From the NCBI RefSeq assembly GCF_030272615.1, contig NC_081405.1:650334920-650398919 (forward strand): 64,000 nucleotides of DNA. The letters are read 5' to 3'. Positions within the stretch are counted from its first letter, which is position 1. Each line of letters starts with the position of its first letter. The position numbers and the translations under genes are program-made. This DNA comes from Cryptomeria japonica. Lineage: Eukaryota > Streptophyta > Pinopsida > Cupressales > Cupressaceae. The notes under the pieces were generated by a model, which worked only from the letters and a program-made list of their open reading frames with translations, was not told where the DNA came from and did not search any database. Below, piece after piece: positions 45,921 to 57,094 of the stretch.

Positions 45921-47486
45921 TGATAACTCAATGATGAATGGATAGTACCAAACTGGTACTAAGAGGGGGGGGGTGAATCAGTACAGACAAAAATACAATC
46001 TTAAACCGGTTTGTCAGTAAACATTGTGCTTTGACAGACAAACAGCAACACCGGTCTTAAACAGAGTGCAACCGATAAAACCCAGAATAACTGAGACAAG
46101 CATAAACCGGTTGACACTTATCTTTTCAAACAATCTAATACTTCATTTCCATTTCACCCTAGTGCATGCACAGGTAATCTATCATCAAAAGATATATAAA
46201 CAGCTAGATCAACATGATTTACCTTCAGACACAAATCACTCAAACCATCACAAGAATATGACCACACATGACACACAGATTTTTCACGTGGAAACCCAAT
46301 TGGGAAAAACCACAATGGGGATGAATACCCACAAGCTGTTTTGAACTCTTTAGAAGTCTGCTCTGTTAGGAGCCTTGATCGGTTAAAGACTGATACAATA
46401 GGTTCTGTTAGGAACCGATCTTGTTAGGGATCACTTGGTTAAGGGATGGCTAGAATACCCAGTTAAGGGTTGAACCTTGTTAAAGGTTACCTTGTTAGAG
46501 GATTTCAAGAACTCATTGGTTTTGAGTCACCCTGTCAAAGGATTTATAGTAAGCCGGTTAAAGCTACCCTGTTAAGGGATTTCCCAACTGTTGAAGTGGT
46601 TAAAGATTAATAGGTATACAATGATCTGGTAATAGCACTCAATGCCAATGCAGATCTACTTTAGCTCCTCTTCACCTTCTGCACTTACACTCTGTAGGTA
46701 TCACTTCTTTCCTTTTGGTCTTGCAAGAATCACATATCTCTTCACTTGGATACACACGCACAACTTTTGCCAACAACTTTAGAAAGAAACATAGCATCAA
46801 CCTTATAAGAAACAGACAGGTCAGTAGCATAAACCCTAAACCCTAAACCCTAAACCTGTTAGGTTAAGTAATTCAAACGGTTCAATCCTGACCATTGAGC
46901 ATATTGCATTAAATGCAACAGTCTTAAACCGATCTTAAGATGTTCTCCATTGTTCATTTTCCACCGCTTTCATGGTGGCTGATAACCCATCATGCATTTT
47001 CACCGTTTACAAACTTCGCACATTCCTGAGGTAGATAGAAACAATCTCCTTAATGCAAGATCCTTCACGCACACAAGGCTGACATGGCAACATAGTCTGT
47101 TTTTCATTGCAATGCTAACTCATCACACAAAGTCACCGGTTGAGTCACACAGGCTTGAGACTCATCAATCGGAAACCCTGAGACTACCAATCGATAGTCA
47201 TACAAAGCTTTGATGTGCTAGTTCTCATATCAACATGCCAGTTCACCTTGAATAGACAGACCGCTTCACTTTGGCACACATGTCGGTTCACCTTGAACAA
47301 ACACACCGCTTCACTTTGGCACACATACTGGTTCACAATGTTATACCAGTTCTGGTTCTCACATATACTGGTTCTTGGTAACATGTTGGTTCTCTCATAT
47401 ACCTATTCTCTCCTCTTCAGCATATTAACATCAATGACAACATACAATGTCATCATGTCCTTATACTAGTTCACATAATGCCAACA
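45921..47486 (-). repeat. 5' LTR of Copia-2 (1566 bp)
   Basis: On the minus strand it starts TGTTGGCATT and ends AGTTATCA. A short run of three CCCTAAA units (about 46830-46853) is present here but is reduced in the other copy. Many AACCGGT motifs occur. The target duplication TCACC follows at 47487. Confidence 0.9.
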
Positions 47487-47535
47487 TCACCCCCCCCCCT
47501 CTCTCAGTACTCTACCAGATACTTATGATACATAT
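47487..47535 (+). repeat. 3' LTR of Copia-1, right remnant
   Basis: TCACC is followed by a poly-C run, TCTCTCAGTACTCTACCAGA and TACTTAT. This corresponds to the last 55 bases of the 5' LTR (1549-1603), with the final bases diverged. It shows that Copia-2 sits inside this LTR. Confidence 0.8.
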
Positions 47536-49628
47536 ATTGAATACTACTATAAGTTTGTAGATAGGACACTAATCTGTTGTTCTTTTTGTGTTGGGAGCCA
47601 ACTACATGCTTCCTACTTCTTTATTGAAATTAAGAAACCCTTCCTATTTAATATTTCATGAATTACTTAGATTACTTTTGATAGATTAGTTTTATGATCT
47701 TGTGAAATTTGAAAAAATAATGGAACATGTCCATTAACTCACAAATTAAAGAGATCAAAATATTTATTAGAAGAAACCCAAATTGAGAGAAAAATCTAGC
47801 AAAATAAATACATGATATTAAAATAGATCTAACTTTGTGCTCTCTTGTGCTCAAGGATAGAGGATAGTTCCATGCATGCTAGAGAGAAAGTTTGAGATGG
47901 TAAGTGACATATCATAATATTATTCAGTAGAGAGGATGCCATAGAAGGATTGGTTCTAGTCATTATTGGTCTCATAAATGTAATTATGTTGCAAGAGATA
48001 GAAACAATACTTAGGTGGCATTGAAAGTAGAATTTGATATATATTTTTAGATTCACAAAAAATCTGTGCAACTCAAAAAATTTCACCTTATTTAGATTCC
48101 ATACACAAAATTATAAATTATTTGAAATAGGGAATCTCATATGTGAAAGTATATTTGGTATGCCTGCAATGTGTTAAGAAGGTCAATACAATATTCGTAG
48201 AAATACAAAATATTATACTTAATTTGTATATATAATAAAATATAATTATTAGGATCCCATGAGACTAACTGTCTAAAAATAACTATACCAAGTCAATACT
48301 CCAAAAGGTATTATCGGCTAAATCTTATCTAAGGTTTAATTATGTGTAAGCTACATCTAGAAATAACTCATGTCTACTAGTTCCAATGAAAGAAACAACA
48401 TTATCTATGTAATTTTCATGTTAAAAGATACTTGTGTTGTTCTACTAAATTAAATTTAGTATGCATGACTAGAGTCACTAGGCTTGATGGTACTTTTCAT
48501 GCACAAACATGAAATATCTAGAACATCATTGAAACACTTCCAAGCTAAGTTGAAACCCAAAGCCACATTAAGTGCCTCTAAATTATTTAACCATATAGAT
48601 CATCTTTTGGGAGATAAATATCATGCCACCTTACCAAAGTAAACTTGTGATTTGATGCATTTCCCTTAAACCACAAGAAAGAAAAAGTGAGAAATTATTC
48701 CTCCACTATGCATGTTTAGGAGATTTCAAGAGAGCATATATATGTAGGTGTTACTTGTAGAACCAGTTTGATTAGAAGCATGTTCTCTACAAAGTCAACG
48801 ACTTTCTTCTCGATGAATTGAGTTGATACCACAAACTAGCTAATAGAGGAGAACTCTAAGATAGGTTTTAGTTCAAAGGTTTCTCATTGGAACTCCAACA
48901 CTCTCAAAATCACAAAATTTCCTCCAAAGGAACAATAAAGAAGAAGATTTTTTATTTCTCTCAACTTATAAATTATCTTAAAGCTCTTTATTATCAGTTT
49001 AAAATAACCTTCTTATTTGTAGCCCCCTAAAGTGATGCCTCTCATCGAGTAACATGGCATCATCCAAAAATTATAGATGCACCATGGGGCCTAAATTAGA
49101 ATTCATCATATTTTAATTTTATTCAGTCCTTGCATTGATTAGGGATTTACACAAACTTTTAAAAACCTATTGTATCACCTAGTGTAACTCTATCTATGTA
49201 TATAAATATAATTTAATAAATCTATAGTACACATAATCTTGTGCTTGAATATATATGCAAATTAAGAATAAGAAATTATAGAATGTGCTATATATAGGGA
49301 AAAATTGAAACTAAATTTAACTCTAATACTTCAGACAAAGAGGGAAAGCTAGGACTTGAAGTTGTGCAAAAGGATGGATGACTTGGTCAATAAAACTAGG
49401 ATCCATTGAATTCATGCAGCTCAATGTTCCCTATAACACTTAAGACTAGGATCATTTGTGCCCAAATATTAGGCTTACACATGTGATGATCATTACTATG
49501 ACCTATAATTTCTATTATGATAATGAGCATCACCTATATGTAGGACGTGCAATGAGTGCTAAGTGGATCATTCATGCTGTTGAGAGGTTGGTTCATGAAA
49601 AAAAATTTACATGAATATAGCACACATG
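47536..49628. other. AT-rich spacer, no gene seen
   Basis: About 2.1 kb between the two nests with only short open frames that have no domain. It may be unique intergenic DNA or the remains of older elements. The last five bases before the next LTR are ACATG. Confidence 0.55.
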
Positions 49629-49764
49629 TGTAATGCCCCTACCCTAGTCGGCCTTGTAAAACCCGTTTGACCTTCGTTGACTTCCTATGTGGCATTCTTG
49701 AATGGTTGGTTAACTGTGATGCAAGGTTGTAGATTAGATAATATGAATAATTGTGCATACCTAT
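49629..49764 (+). repeat. LARD 5' LTR, first segment
   Basis: It matches 63061-63196 with few differences. The match stops where the Gypsy-5 LTR starts. Confidence 0.88.
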
Positions 49765-51152
49765 TGTAGTCACATAAATCTGTCCATTTTAATTAAATGA
49801 ATATTTCGTATTTATTTGATTAAAAATCTACTATCCATCAGTTAATTAAATAAATATTTAATTAATTCATCCCCAAACATTCTTCTATTAATTAAATAAA
49901 TTATTCAATTTATTTTAATTAATTCATTAAATCAAATACAAATCAGTTAAATAAATAAAATCTATTTATTTAATTAAATCCCCCTATTCCTCTTTTAAAT
50001 AAATTAAATAAAACATTTATTTAAAATCATTATCCCCACCCCACTTGCATTTTCCTACAAATGCAACTTGCACACATTTATTGAAATAAATGAATTTTTA
50101 TTTTAATAAAATCCTATTTTCCCTCACCCACCAAATCCACTTGCAAAATCTAATCCCCTTCTAGATTCTTCTAACCCCTTCCTAATTAGCCTAATCCATC
50201 CCCTAAATATTGTCACATTCCTAAGCAAAATGGAGTCACTTCTCAAAGACCCCAAAGTCTTTGAAAACCATTAAAGGCTTCCAACTTTCAACCACTTAAT
50301 TCCCTAAAGTCTCCAATAACCATTAATGGTTAATTCAACCCTCCCACATGGTTAAAACATTTGTTTTGACTCAACCTCTATCCAACCACAAAGGTCTCAT
50401 CAAGCATTTAATACTTTGACCATGATTATCTCTTAATCATTTGCACAAAGGTTTATCCTTGGATTAACTCCTAATCCAGTGGGTAATCCTAATTTAGGCT
50501 TGACCCTTAGCCTTTAGATAACCATGAAGTCTTCTCAGGCATTCAATGCCTCCAACCTCTTCTCTCAACCCAATCCTGTTTTGACACTTGTCACTATTTT
50601 ACTAGTGCAAATTGTGCACATGGATCCCCAACTTTCAAGCTTGACCCTTGATTAAACCTTTCAATCCTGGCCATCCATTGCTCCATTTTTCCTATAAATA
50701 GAGCCCATTCCTTCATAATCCAGATCCTGAAAACTTGTAAGCATTTAGACTATAGCCATTTTAGAGAGCATTTAGCATAGCATAACTAAATATTGTCTTT
50801 TTGGTAAAATCAATCATTTTAGCATTAAAAATAGCTTTTCATTTCATGTTTGGAGCTATTCTACAAATCTCAATCCTCCATAAGCATCCATAGTGCAAAA
50901 AGCTGCTGAGAGCTACACTATTTTGGAACTTGGAGAGGAGAGGAACAAGGGAGAAGGAGCTAATATCATGCTATGAGATAGTTGGAGATATCTCATTGTC
51001 TTTACTTCTTTAGTTAGATTCATTAGCATGTTTTTAGTGTCTCCTTTGGAATGCCTTCATGTTTTAGTTTTTGATTGATTAACTCTAACATCTTGTGTGT
51101 TTTGTGTTGTTTGATCTTAGACTAACTATTTGTGCCATTTAGGAGGGCATCA
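49765..51152 (+). repeat. 5' LTR of Gypsy-5
   Basis: It starts TGTAGTCACA and ends GGGCATCA just before the primer site. The first half is rich in TTAATTAAATAAAT, the second half in A/C-rich sequence. With no second copy in the window the left end is set by where the LARD LTR match breaks off. Confidence 0.75.
50693..50700 (+). promoter_or_regulatory. probable TATA box of the Gypsy-5 LTR
   Basis: TATAAATA preceded by C residues and followed by GAGCCCATTCC is a good plant TATA context, 453 bases before the LTR end. Transcription would start about 30 bases downstream and give an R-U5 of about 430 bases. Confidence 0.65.
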
Positions 51153-51154
51153 TT

Positions 51155-51193
51155 TGGTGAACCCGACGTGAATCGAACACGCAACCTTCTGAT
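51155..51193 (+). other. primer-binding site complementary to about 39 nt of tRNA-Trp
   Basis: It begins TGGTGAACCCGACGTGAATC two bases after the LTR end. Compared with the plant cytosolic tRNA-Trp(CCA) sequence as I recall it, the match continues through the T arm and variable loop into the anticodon stem, ending at GAT (51193). Most retrotransposon primer sites match only 8-18 nt. Confidence 0.8.
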
Positions 51194-51249
51194 ATTTTTT
51201 TGTTAACTAACATGTCTGAATGTTGAACTTGACACACAGGTCGCGCTTC

Positions 51250-51516
51250 AGCGCTATTGAACGCGTTTTAGCGCTTTTGAAAAATATATTGTAGCGCTAT
51301 TGACACTAAAACAGTGCTATTGACAACATTCCAGCGCTATTGACAGAATTTCAGCGCTATTGTCCCCATTTCAGCGCTATTGACACGCTTTTAGCGCTTT
51401 TGTCTATTCGGGATTTTGGTTTCCTTTCAGCGCTACTGTTTAAATTAGCGCTTCTGCTCACACAGACTAGCGCTATTGCATAAATCAGCGCTTCTGCAAA
51501 AACACAGAATAGCGCT
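51250..51516 (+). repeat. AGCGCT array with 20-bp phasing in the Gypsy-5 leader
   Basis: Thirteen AGCGCT sites (one is AGTGCT) start at 51250, 51270, 51293, 51313, 51333, 51353, 51373, 51393, 51429, 51447, 51469, 51487 and 51511. Six consecutive intervals from 51293 are exactly 20. The wider repeat is CAGCGCTATTGACA, with later copies reading AGCGCTTCTGC. Confidence 0.92.
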
Positions 51517-53881
51517 ATTGCGACAGAGTGTCGCCCAAATAGACTTGTAACCAAAAAAAAAAAAAAAAAAAAATTAGGCTTGTGGAAGGCCCCCTTTGAG
51601 CACTAATTTTACTAACTTATTTCTTTTCTTTGTGCAGGTTAAACAACACAACAAAAATCACAAAAATTCTTTTTTTTTAGTGCTTAAAAGGAACTTAAAA
51701 CTACAAAACAAAAAAAAGAGAAGTTTCATTGTTTTCTAGTTAAGACTCATCTTTATTTTTGGTGCTTAAAATCAACAACACAAATTTGATTTCCTTGCAT
51801 CAATTCGGACCTAAAATTTACAAACCACACTTCAAATTTTGGTGCAAATAAAATACACAATCCACTTGTTTTGATTTTTGCAAGCGATTTTTACTTCAAG
51901 CAAAACGTGTTTTTCATTAAGTTGACCAGGATTTCAAATTCTAGAATACAAAAACACATTGCTTTTTGAAGTTAAAAAGAACACCATGGTTGTTGGAGCA
52001 ACATCTCCAAATAGTTAGATCATCTTTGCAAATGTTGGATTAAAAAGAACAAGTGTTTTCCGTATTTGGCACGCTTGTGCAAACAATCAGTCGAGTGGAC
52101 CTACTTCTAACACACACTATCCTCTCCCTTGGCTCTCGTGGTCCTAGGTGCAAGAGAAAAGTGTTAGTAACGCTCAAATTTTATCTTTTTAAGAGAGGCC
52201 TGCCAAGGGATCGATACTCTTGGGAACGACCTCGAGCGGTAAATCCTTCGAGCCGCTATAGAAATCAGGTGAGAGCAAAAGCTGTAGCCTTGGGTATAGC
52301 TGTTCCTACAGTGTAACTGGCCGAAAGGACAAATGGGCCCCACCACCAGTTACAAGGCTCTTAAGTGAGTCACTGCAGAATGAACTTATGTCCAAAGCCA
52401 TCGAACATGACTAAACACCTTTAAGTAGTAGCCCACCTGTTCTATTGATTGAGGATATTTGAGGTATAATTTAGTGCAAGAGCATAGAAGGTTTTGCTCC
52501 CAAGATACTCACCATACATATTTCCTTGAGTAGAAACATAGCTTTTTGAAAAGTCACTTGTGGCTTGATAAAAGTGGTGACTCCCCCATCATAGGGATCA
52601 TCTATTTGTTATGCTCGTGCAAGACTTAGTATATCACATGCTTACCTACCACGGCGGGATTCATAAGGTATGTAGTACCAAAGTCGAAGAAATATCAAGA
52701 TGTGGGCTAAATTTATCACAATTGGCCATTTGACCTTAGGGGTAAAAAGTGTTTGAAGTGTGTTCGTTTTACAGACCTAGTGCAAATTGAGCCGACTTCA
52801 GGCTTTGGAAATACACCTTAAAATACATCTAAAGGAAGGGTCAGAAACAAGTCCAAGGATTGGGTTGATCTAGACCCATACTCATTTGTGCCTTTGAGGC
52901 TACAATCTTGTGTTTGTGTGCTTGCTTTGTTTTCTTGTCAAAGAAAAATCAGAAAATCAATTCCAAAAACAAAGTATTCATCCAACATCTGTCAACACAA
53001 CCAAAAATACCAAAAACAAAGTGCAAACAACACAGAGTCACAACTTTTATGACCATTCTTCACATCTTGCGAAGGAAGAAGTGTCAGCAAAATATCAACT
53101 TGAAAAGGAGACCATTGAGCCCAAAGGCTTTACTCAAAAGGAGGAAATTCTTCTATATCAATCGACAAATCTTTGTCTCCCATAGAGTCGTTCTACATTG
53201 CATGCGTCTCTATCTTCAAGGTAAAACAAACGAATTTGATTCCGAATCATTGAACCGTAGAGCTTTTATGCAATATAGAGCTCTGAGTTATCACAAAAAT
53301 CAAGGAGGAAAGATTAATCCCAACTTCTTCCCAAACATCTGTATCACCTACAACACAGCTCGAGAAGTGCCAACAACACCTGAAAGGGAAGAAGTAGAGT
53401 TTGTTCCATTTGTGACACAAATTTTTTATTGAAGGTGAAAACATTTTCATCCATCATCTCACTCATACATCATCACTTCATCATCAATCCATCCCAAAAC
53501 TCTCAAAACATTAAGAGGTTCTTGTCCCAAGATTCCTTTTTAGATATTGCTTGAAATCAAACACATCACATCACTTTTTAGATTGTTTCTACATCTAGGA
53601 TAAGCTCATCCTAAGAGACACATCTACGCAGGTTAAAACTAGTTCATGAGTGAATCCTCTCATTACTAGGTAGTTAAATCTGTAACACATCTCAGATTTC
53701 TCTACACCTTATCACATCCAAAAATCATCAAAACAAACAAGCAATTCAAAGAAAGAATTTCGGTTACATCTACCTTAGAGTGCTAGAGACCTACATACCA
53801 CCAATCCACTAAAACATCCATCCTTCATCAAACAACTCATCATCATCTTCAATCAACTTCAAAAACAAATTTGCAAACAAA
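51517..53881 (+). other. Gypsy-5 untranslated leader
   Basis: About 2.4 kb between the AGCGCT array and gag. It includes an A run (51557-51574), a T-rich tract ending TGCAG (about 51622-51639) that resembles a splice acceptor, and open frames of 87 and 174 codons (52053-52316, 52908-53432) without recognisable domains. A long leader, sometimes with a small extra ORF, is common in Tat/Athila-type elements. Confidence 0.6.
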
Positions 53882-55262
53882 ATGGCTCAAACCCGATCAC
53901 GATCAAGGCAACGGGAAATAGAAATTGAGGAAGAAGAGGACAACCTCAATGAATTTCAAGAAGCACTTGGAGGAAATGCAAATGATGAAAACCCAAGTAC
54001 TCCCACTCCTTCAACAATCGAAAGGGTTCAGCATAATCCTCATTTTAATAGATTATTTGATGAAATACTCAGGAGCAATGCAAATGCTCACTTCTTAAAA
54101 CTCGCTCAAGAAGGAGCCAAACTCCCCTCTGACTTTGATCTTGCCCAATTAAGACAAGCATCAGAAAGACAAAGTCGCAATGAGGAGGAAAGGGGTAGAA
54201 ATCAAATCAGATATAACATTCCTCGAGGTAATCCACCACCTCCTCCTCCTAATGAAATGGAGATGTTGCGGCAACAAGTTGAGAATCTCGCCCAACAACT
54301 TCATAGTGGTGTTAAGACCAATCAATTCTCACTTAACGACATCTGTCCCTATCCATTTGATAGGAATCTTTATATGCCACCCTTTCCACGCGGGTTCGAA
54401 ACACCAAAATTTGAAAAATATAGAGGAAAGGGAGATCCCCGCGATCATGTCCGAGAATTTCATTCCGCTTGTCTTGAAGTCGCATATGAAGACACATACT
54501 TAATGCGCCTTTTTCCCCAAAGCTTGGGAGGAACAACCACATCATGGTTTTCCCGATTACCAGGTGGCATTAGAACGTTTGAGGAACTCATCCAGAAGTT
54601 CCTATCTCATTACTCTTATAATATTGAACGCGACATCACCATGGCTGATCTGTGCAATACCAAACAAAAACCAGGTGAATTATTCTCAGTATTCCTGCAA
54701 CGATGGCGCCAAATGTCTAGCAGACGTTCTCTTCAGTTACCTAAACGAGAACTAGTGGAAATTTTCATTTCCAACTTAAACGAAGAAATGGAATTTCACC
54801 TGGATGTCAAAGATACAGATTCTTTTAACGATATGATCACCAAAGGTATAAAATGTGAAAGGGCACTCATCAAAAAAGGACTCATCAAGATCTTTAATGA
54901 ACCCAAAGATGGTCCTCGCCCGTGCTTCAATAGCGATAAACCGAACTTCTGGAACAAGAATAAGAATATCGTCAACGATGGGGTTGTGGATGCTCGGACT
55001 GTCCAAAATGCACAACCTGTGGTTCGATTTGCAGGACAAAATCCTCCACCTCAAAATAACACAAATGTTCCTCTTAATCAAGGTCGCATCACATCTCATG
55101 ATGAACCAAGACCTCGAACCCATTGAAACAGTGATGCGACAACTCATTTCTCAGAATTTGATCACTCTACCTAAGTTATCAAATTATGAGCCTCAGGTCA
55201 AACCGGCATGGTGGAGAGATACTGAACATTGTGAGTTCCATCAAGGAAGAGGACACAAGACA
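53882..55262 (+). CDS. Gypsy-5 gag (well preserved, 3' truncated)
   Basis: ATG at 53882 opens 414 codons to 55126, the longest clean frame in the window. The acidic N-terminus (EIEEEEDNLNEF) is followed by a Pro/Gln-rich linker (NPPPPPPNEMEMLRQQVENL) and the retrotransposon gag core (KFEKYRGKGDPRDHVREF, LMRLFPQSLGGTTTSWFSRL, FEELIQKFLSHYSYN, GELFSVFLQRWR). Around 55106 a single-base shift moves the coding sense to the next frame (LEPIETVMRQLISQNLITL), which reaches CEFHQGRGHKTS, the start of a C/H knuckle, before the deletion junction at 55262. It lacks any pol. Preservation suggests recent insertion. Confidence 0.88.
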
Positions 55263-56490
55263 AGTATTTTATCCTAAGTATTTAATTCAATTTAATGTGT
55301 GGATATACGCATTAGTAATTTAGAAATTTAAAATAGATAGTTTTCTTTTATATGATTAATCGTTAATTTAAGAGATCGCTTTATTTATATTTGCAGCAAG
55401 CTTAAGCATTTAAATTTAATTAATGTGTTCATTTATGCATTAGTAGTTGAGGAATTAAAATAAATAAGTTTCCTTCATGAGATTAGTCATTTATTAAAAA
55501 GATCGCTTTATTATGTGTAGCGAGTTTAATTTAATAGTTAATTTTAAATAATGAATTTAATTAGGTTATGTGTTTTAAAAAAAAAGGAAGATTTAAAGTC
55601 ATTTGGAAATAGAAATAAATTAATCATTTTCGCATTTTGGAAAATGAAAAGGTAAAGTTTATTATTTAACGAAAATTATTTTTAATTTGTCAAGTTGATA
55701 TAGTATAAAAGATTCATTTTGGAAATTTAAATTAATCTAAATGCTTTACCCTAGTCAATAGTTTCGAAATATAATATAGGCCTAAATTAATATTGAGAAA
55801 TTAAAATTTAAAACTAAATAAGACATAGGAGCATTTTAAATTTTAAATTAGAAAAATGAGTTAGATTTATTGAGTAGTGGAAAAGAATGATTTCCATTTT
55901 CATTTTCTCTTATTTAAAAAATGCTTAAATTTGAAATTGGAAATTAGGTGAAAAAAAAAGGGGTTCCCATTTAACCTAGTTTTTGGAAAAATAAAGGGGG
56001 ATGGGAAAATTTTTGGGGAAAAAAAAAAAAGACAAAAGGGAAGAAATGGAGATTTTCTTGCAGGGAGTTGGAGCTCGACTTCGAAATCTTGCCTGGAAAT
56101 GCGATAAAGGTAGGATTTGAATGCACCTTTTGTTTTCTTTTAAAAAAAATTTGGTATATCTCTGAAATTCATTCTTGAAGATTTCTTACTCCAAATCTCC
56201 ATGATTGTTGTTAAACTATAGATTTCAGTTTTGGAAAAATGGGTTGTTCTTTGGTCAAAAACAAATTTGGTTTTAATGGATTCTGTGTTTTAGACTAGTT
56301 GAGAAAATAATTTCCCATACAGTTGTTTTGAACAAACTGGAAAAATGATTGTGACTGTAACAAATGGAAAAATGGGGGTTTTTACATTTATGGGTATTTA
56401 AAAAAAAAGAATTTTTTTGTTAAGTCGAACTGGTCCATATGAAAAAAGAAAAATAAACAAAAAAAAAAGAAAAAAAAAAATTGGGGTTTT

Positions 56491-56770
56491 CGTGGGGGGG
56501 AGCCAAAGCTGAACCCGCCCCTCCCCACGGTGTCGCCGCAGCTCCTCTCGGTTCCCACACACAGTGGGGGTCGGAGGGGACTGCATCTCCCATGGAGGCC
56601 CCAACTCCTCTTGGCACCACTGTGTTGGGAGCCAAAGGGCCTACGACCCCCACGGTGGGCGTAGTACCCCCGACTCCACTGTAAGTGGAGGCTGAGGGGC
56701 CTGCGTCCTCCGTGGAGGCCACAGCCTCTTCGGCTAGGGCATAGCCGCCCTAGGGTTTTGTCACCTAGGG
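56491..56770. other. GC-rich island inside the AT-rich LARD LTR
   Basis: About 280 bases rich in GGGG, CCCC and CpG, bracketed by A-rich tracts. Partial internal repeats are seen (GTGGAGGCC, GGGGCCTGCG, CCCACGGTG). Short frames on both strands reflect composition only. Confidence 0.7.
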
Positions 56771-56977
56771 TTTGGCCGCCCTTAAATTATATATATATAT
56801 ATTTTTTAATATTTATTAGTTGTTTTGTATTTTAAACTTGAATATGGTGTTTCCATTTTATAAAAAAGAAAAAGAATTACTTATTAGTATAAATTTATCA
56901 TAAGTAATATTTTTGTACTAAAATGTGAGATGTGATTTATATTTTAGCAAGTATGTTTTTTTTTAAAAAAAAAAGGG

Positions 56978-57094
<117 letters not shown>

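Larger units (their letters stand above)
23101..47486 (-). mobile_element. Copia-2, minus-strand Ty1/copia element inserted in the Copia-1 3' LTR
   Basis: The 5' LTR is on the right (45921-47486). The 3' LTR is on the left (23101-24508 continued at 40350-40471). Between them on the minus strand are gag, protease, integrase, RT and RNase H in copia order. A perfect TCACC duplication at 23096-23100 and 47487-47491 fixes both ends. The element is itself split by Gypsy-3 (24509-40349) and by a solo LTR (43211-44246). It is related to Copia-1 throughout pol but has different LTRs, so it is a sister family. Confidence 0.92.
165..47535 (+). mobile_element. Copia-1, degenerate Ty1/copia LTR retrotransposon, outermost layer of nest 1
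   Basis: The element runs from LTR to LTR in the order gag, protease, integrase, RT, RNase H, which is the copia order. Three blocks belong to it: 165-3880, 19493-23100 and 47487 to about 47535. Everything between is inserted later: a TIR element at 3881-19492 and Copia-2 at 23101-47486. The 5' LTR starts TGTTGG and ends at a tRNA-iMet-type primer site (1606-1618). A purine tract (about 21702-21712) precedes the 3' LTR. Coding regions carry many stops and frameshifts, so the element is dead. The right end is uncertain because the last bases of the 3' LTR no longer match the 5' copy and no target duplication is found. Confidence 0.85.
49765..55262 (+). mobile_element. Gypsy-5, truncated Ty3/gypsy element (5' LTR, leader and gag only)
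   Basis: It lies inside the LARD 5' LTR. The left LTR (49765-51152) is followed by a tRNA-Trp-type primer site, a 2.7-kb leader and a gag gene that stops abruptly at 55262. LARD LTR sequence then resumes (matching 63560 on). The protease, RT, integrase and 3' LTR, plus about 365 bases of LARD LTR (equivalent to 63197-63559), have been deleted. The junction shares a two-base AG with the missing side. Confidence 0.85.

Noticed and set aside
46828-46856. CCCTAAA telomere-like repeats
   Set aside because: Only three units inside a Copia-2 LTR, and the sister LTR has a partial version, so this is local slippage and not a telomere.
51155-51193. Antisense tRNA-Trp gene fragment
   Set aside because: Only the 3' half is present, including a CCA end that plant tRNA genes do not encode, and it lies two bases from an LTR end. 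A primer-binding site explains it better.
51250-51516. CRISPR-like array
   Set aside because: Repeats of 6-14 bases on a 20-bp grid in a eukaryotic retrotransposon leader. No spacers of uniform unique sequence and no cas genes.
52908-53432. 174-codon frame upstream of Gypsy-5 gag, possible ORF1
   Set aside because: Lys/Asn/Gln-rich, overlaps another frame of 91 codons and has no motif. Not enough to call a gene.
56398-56722. Overlapping Pro/Gly/Ala-rich frames on both strands
   Set aside because: Produced by the GC-rich island. No start context or domain, and both strands are open.
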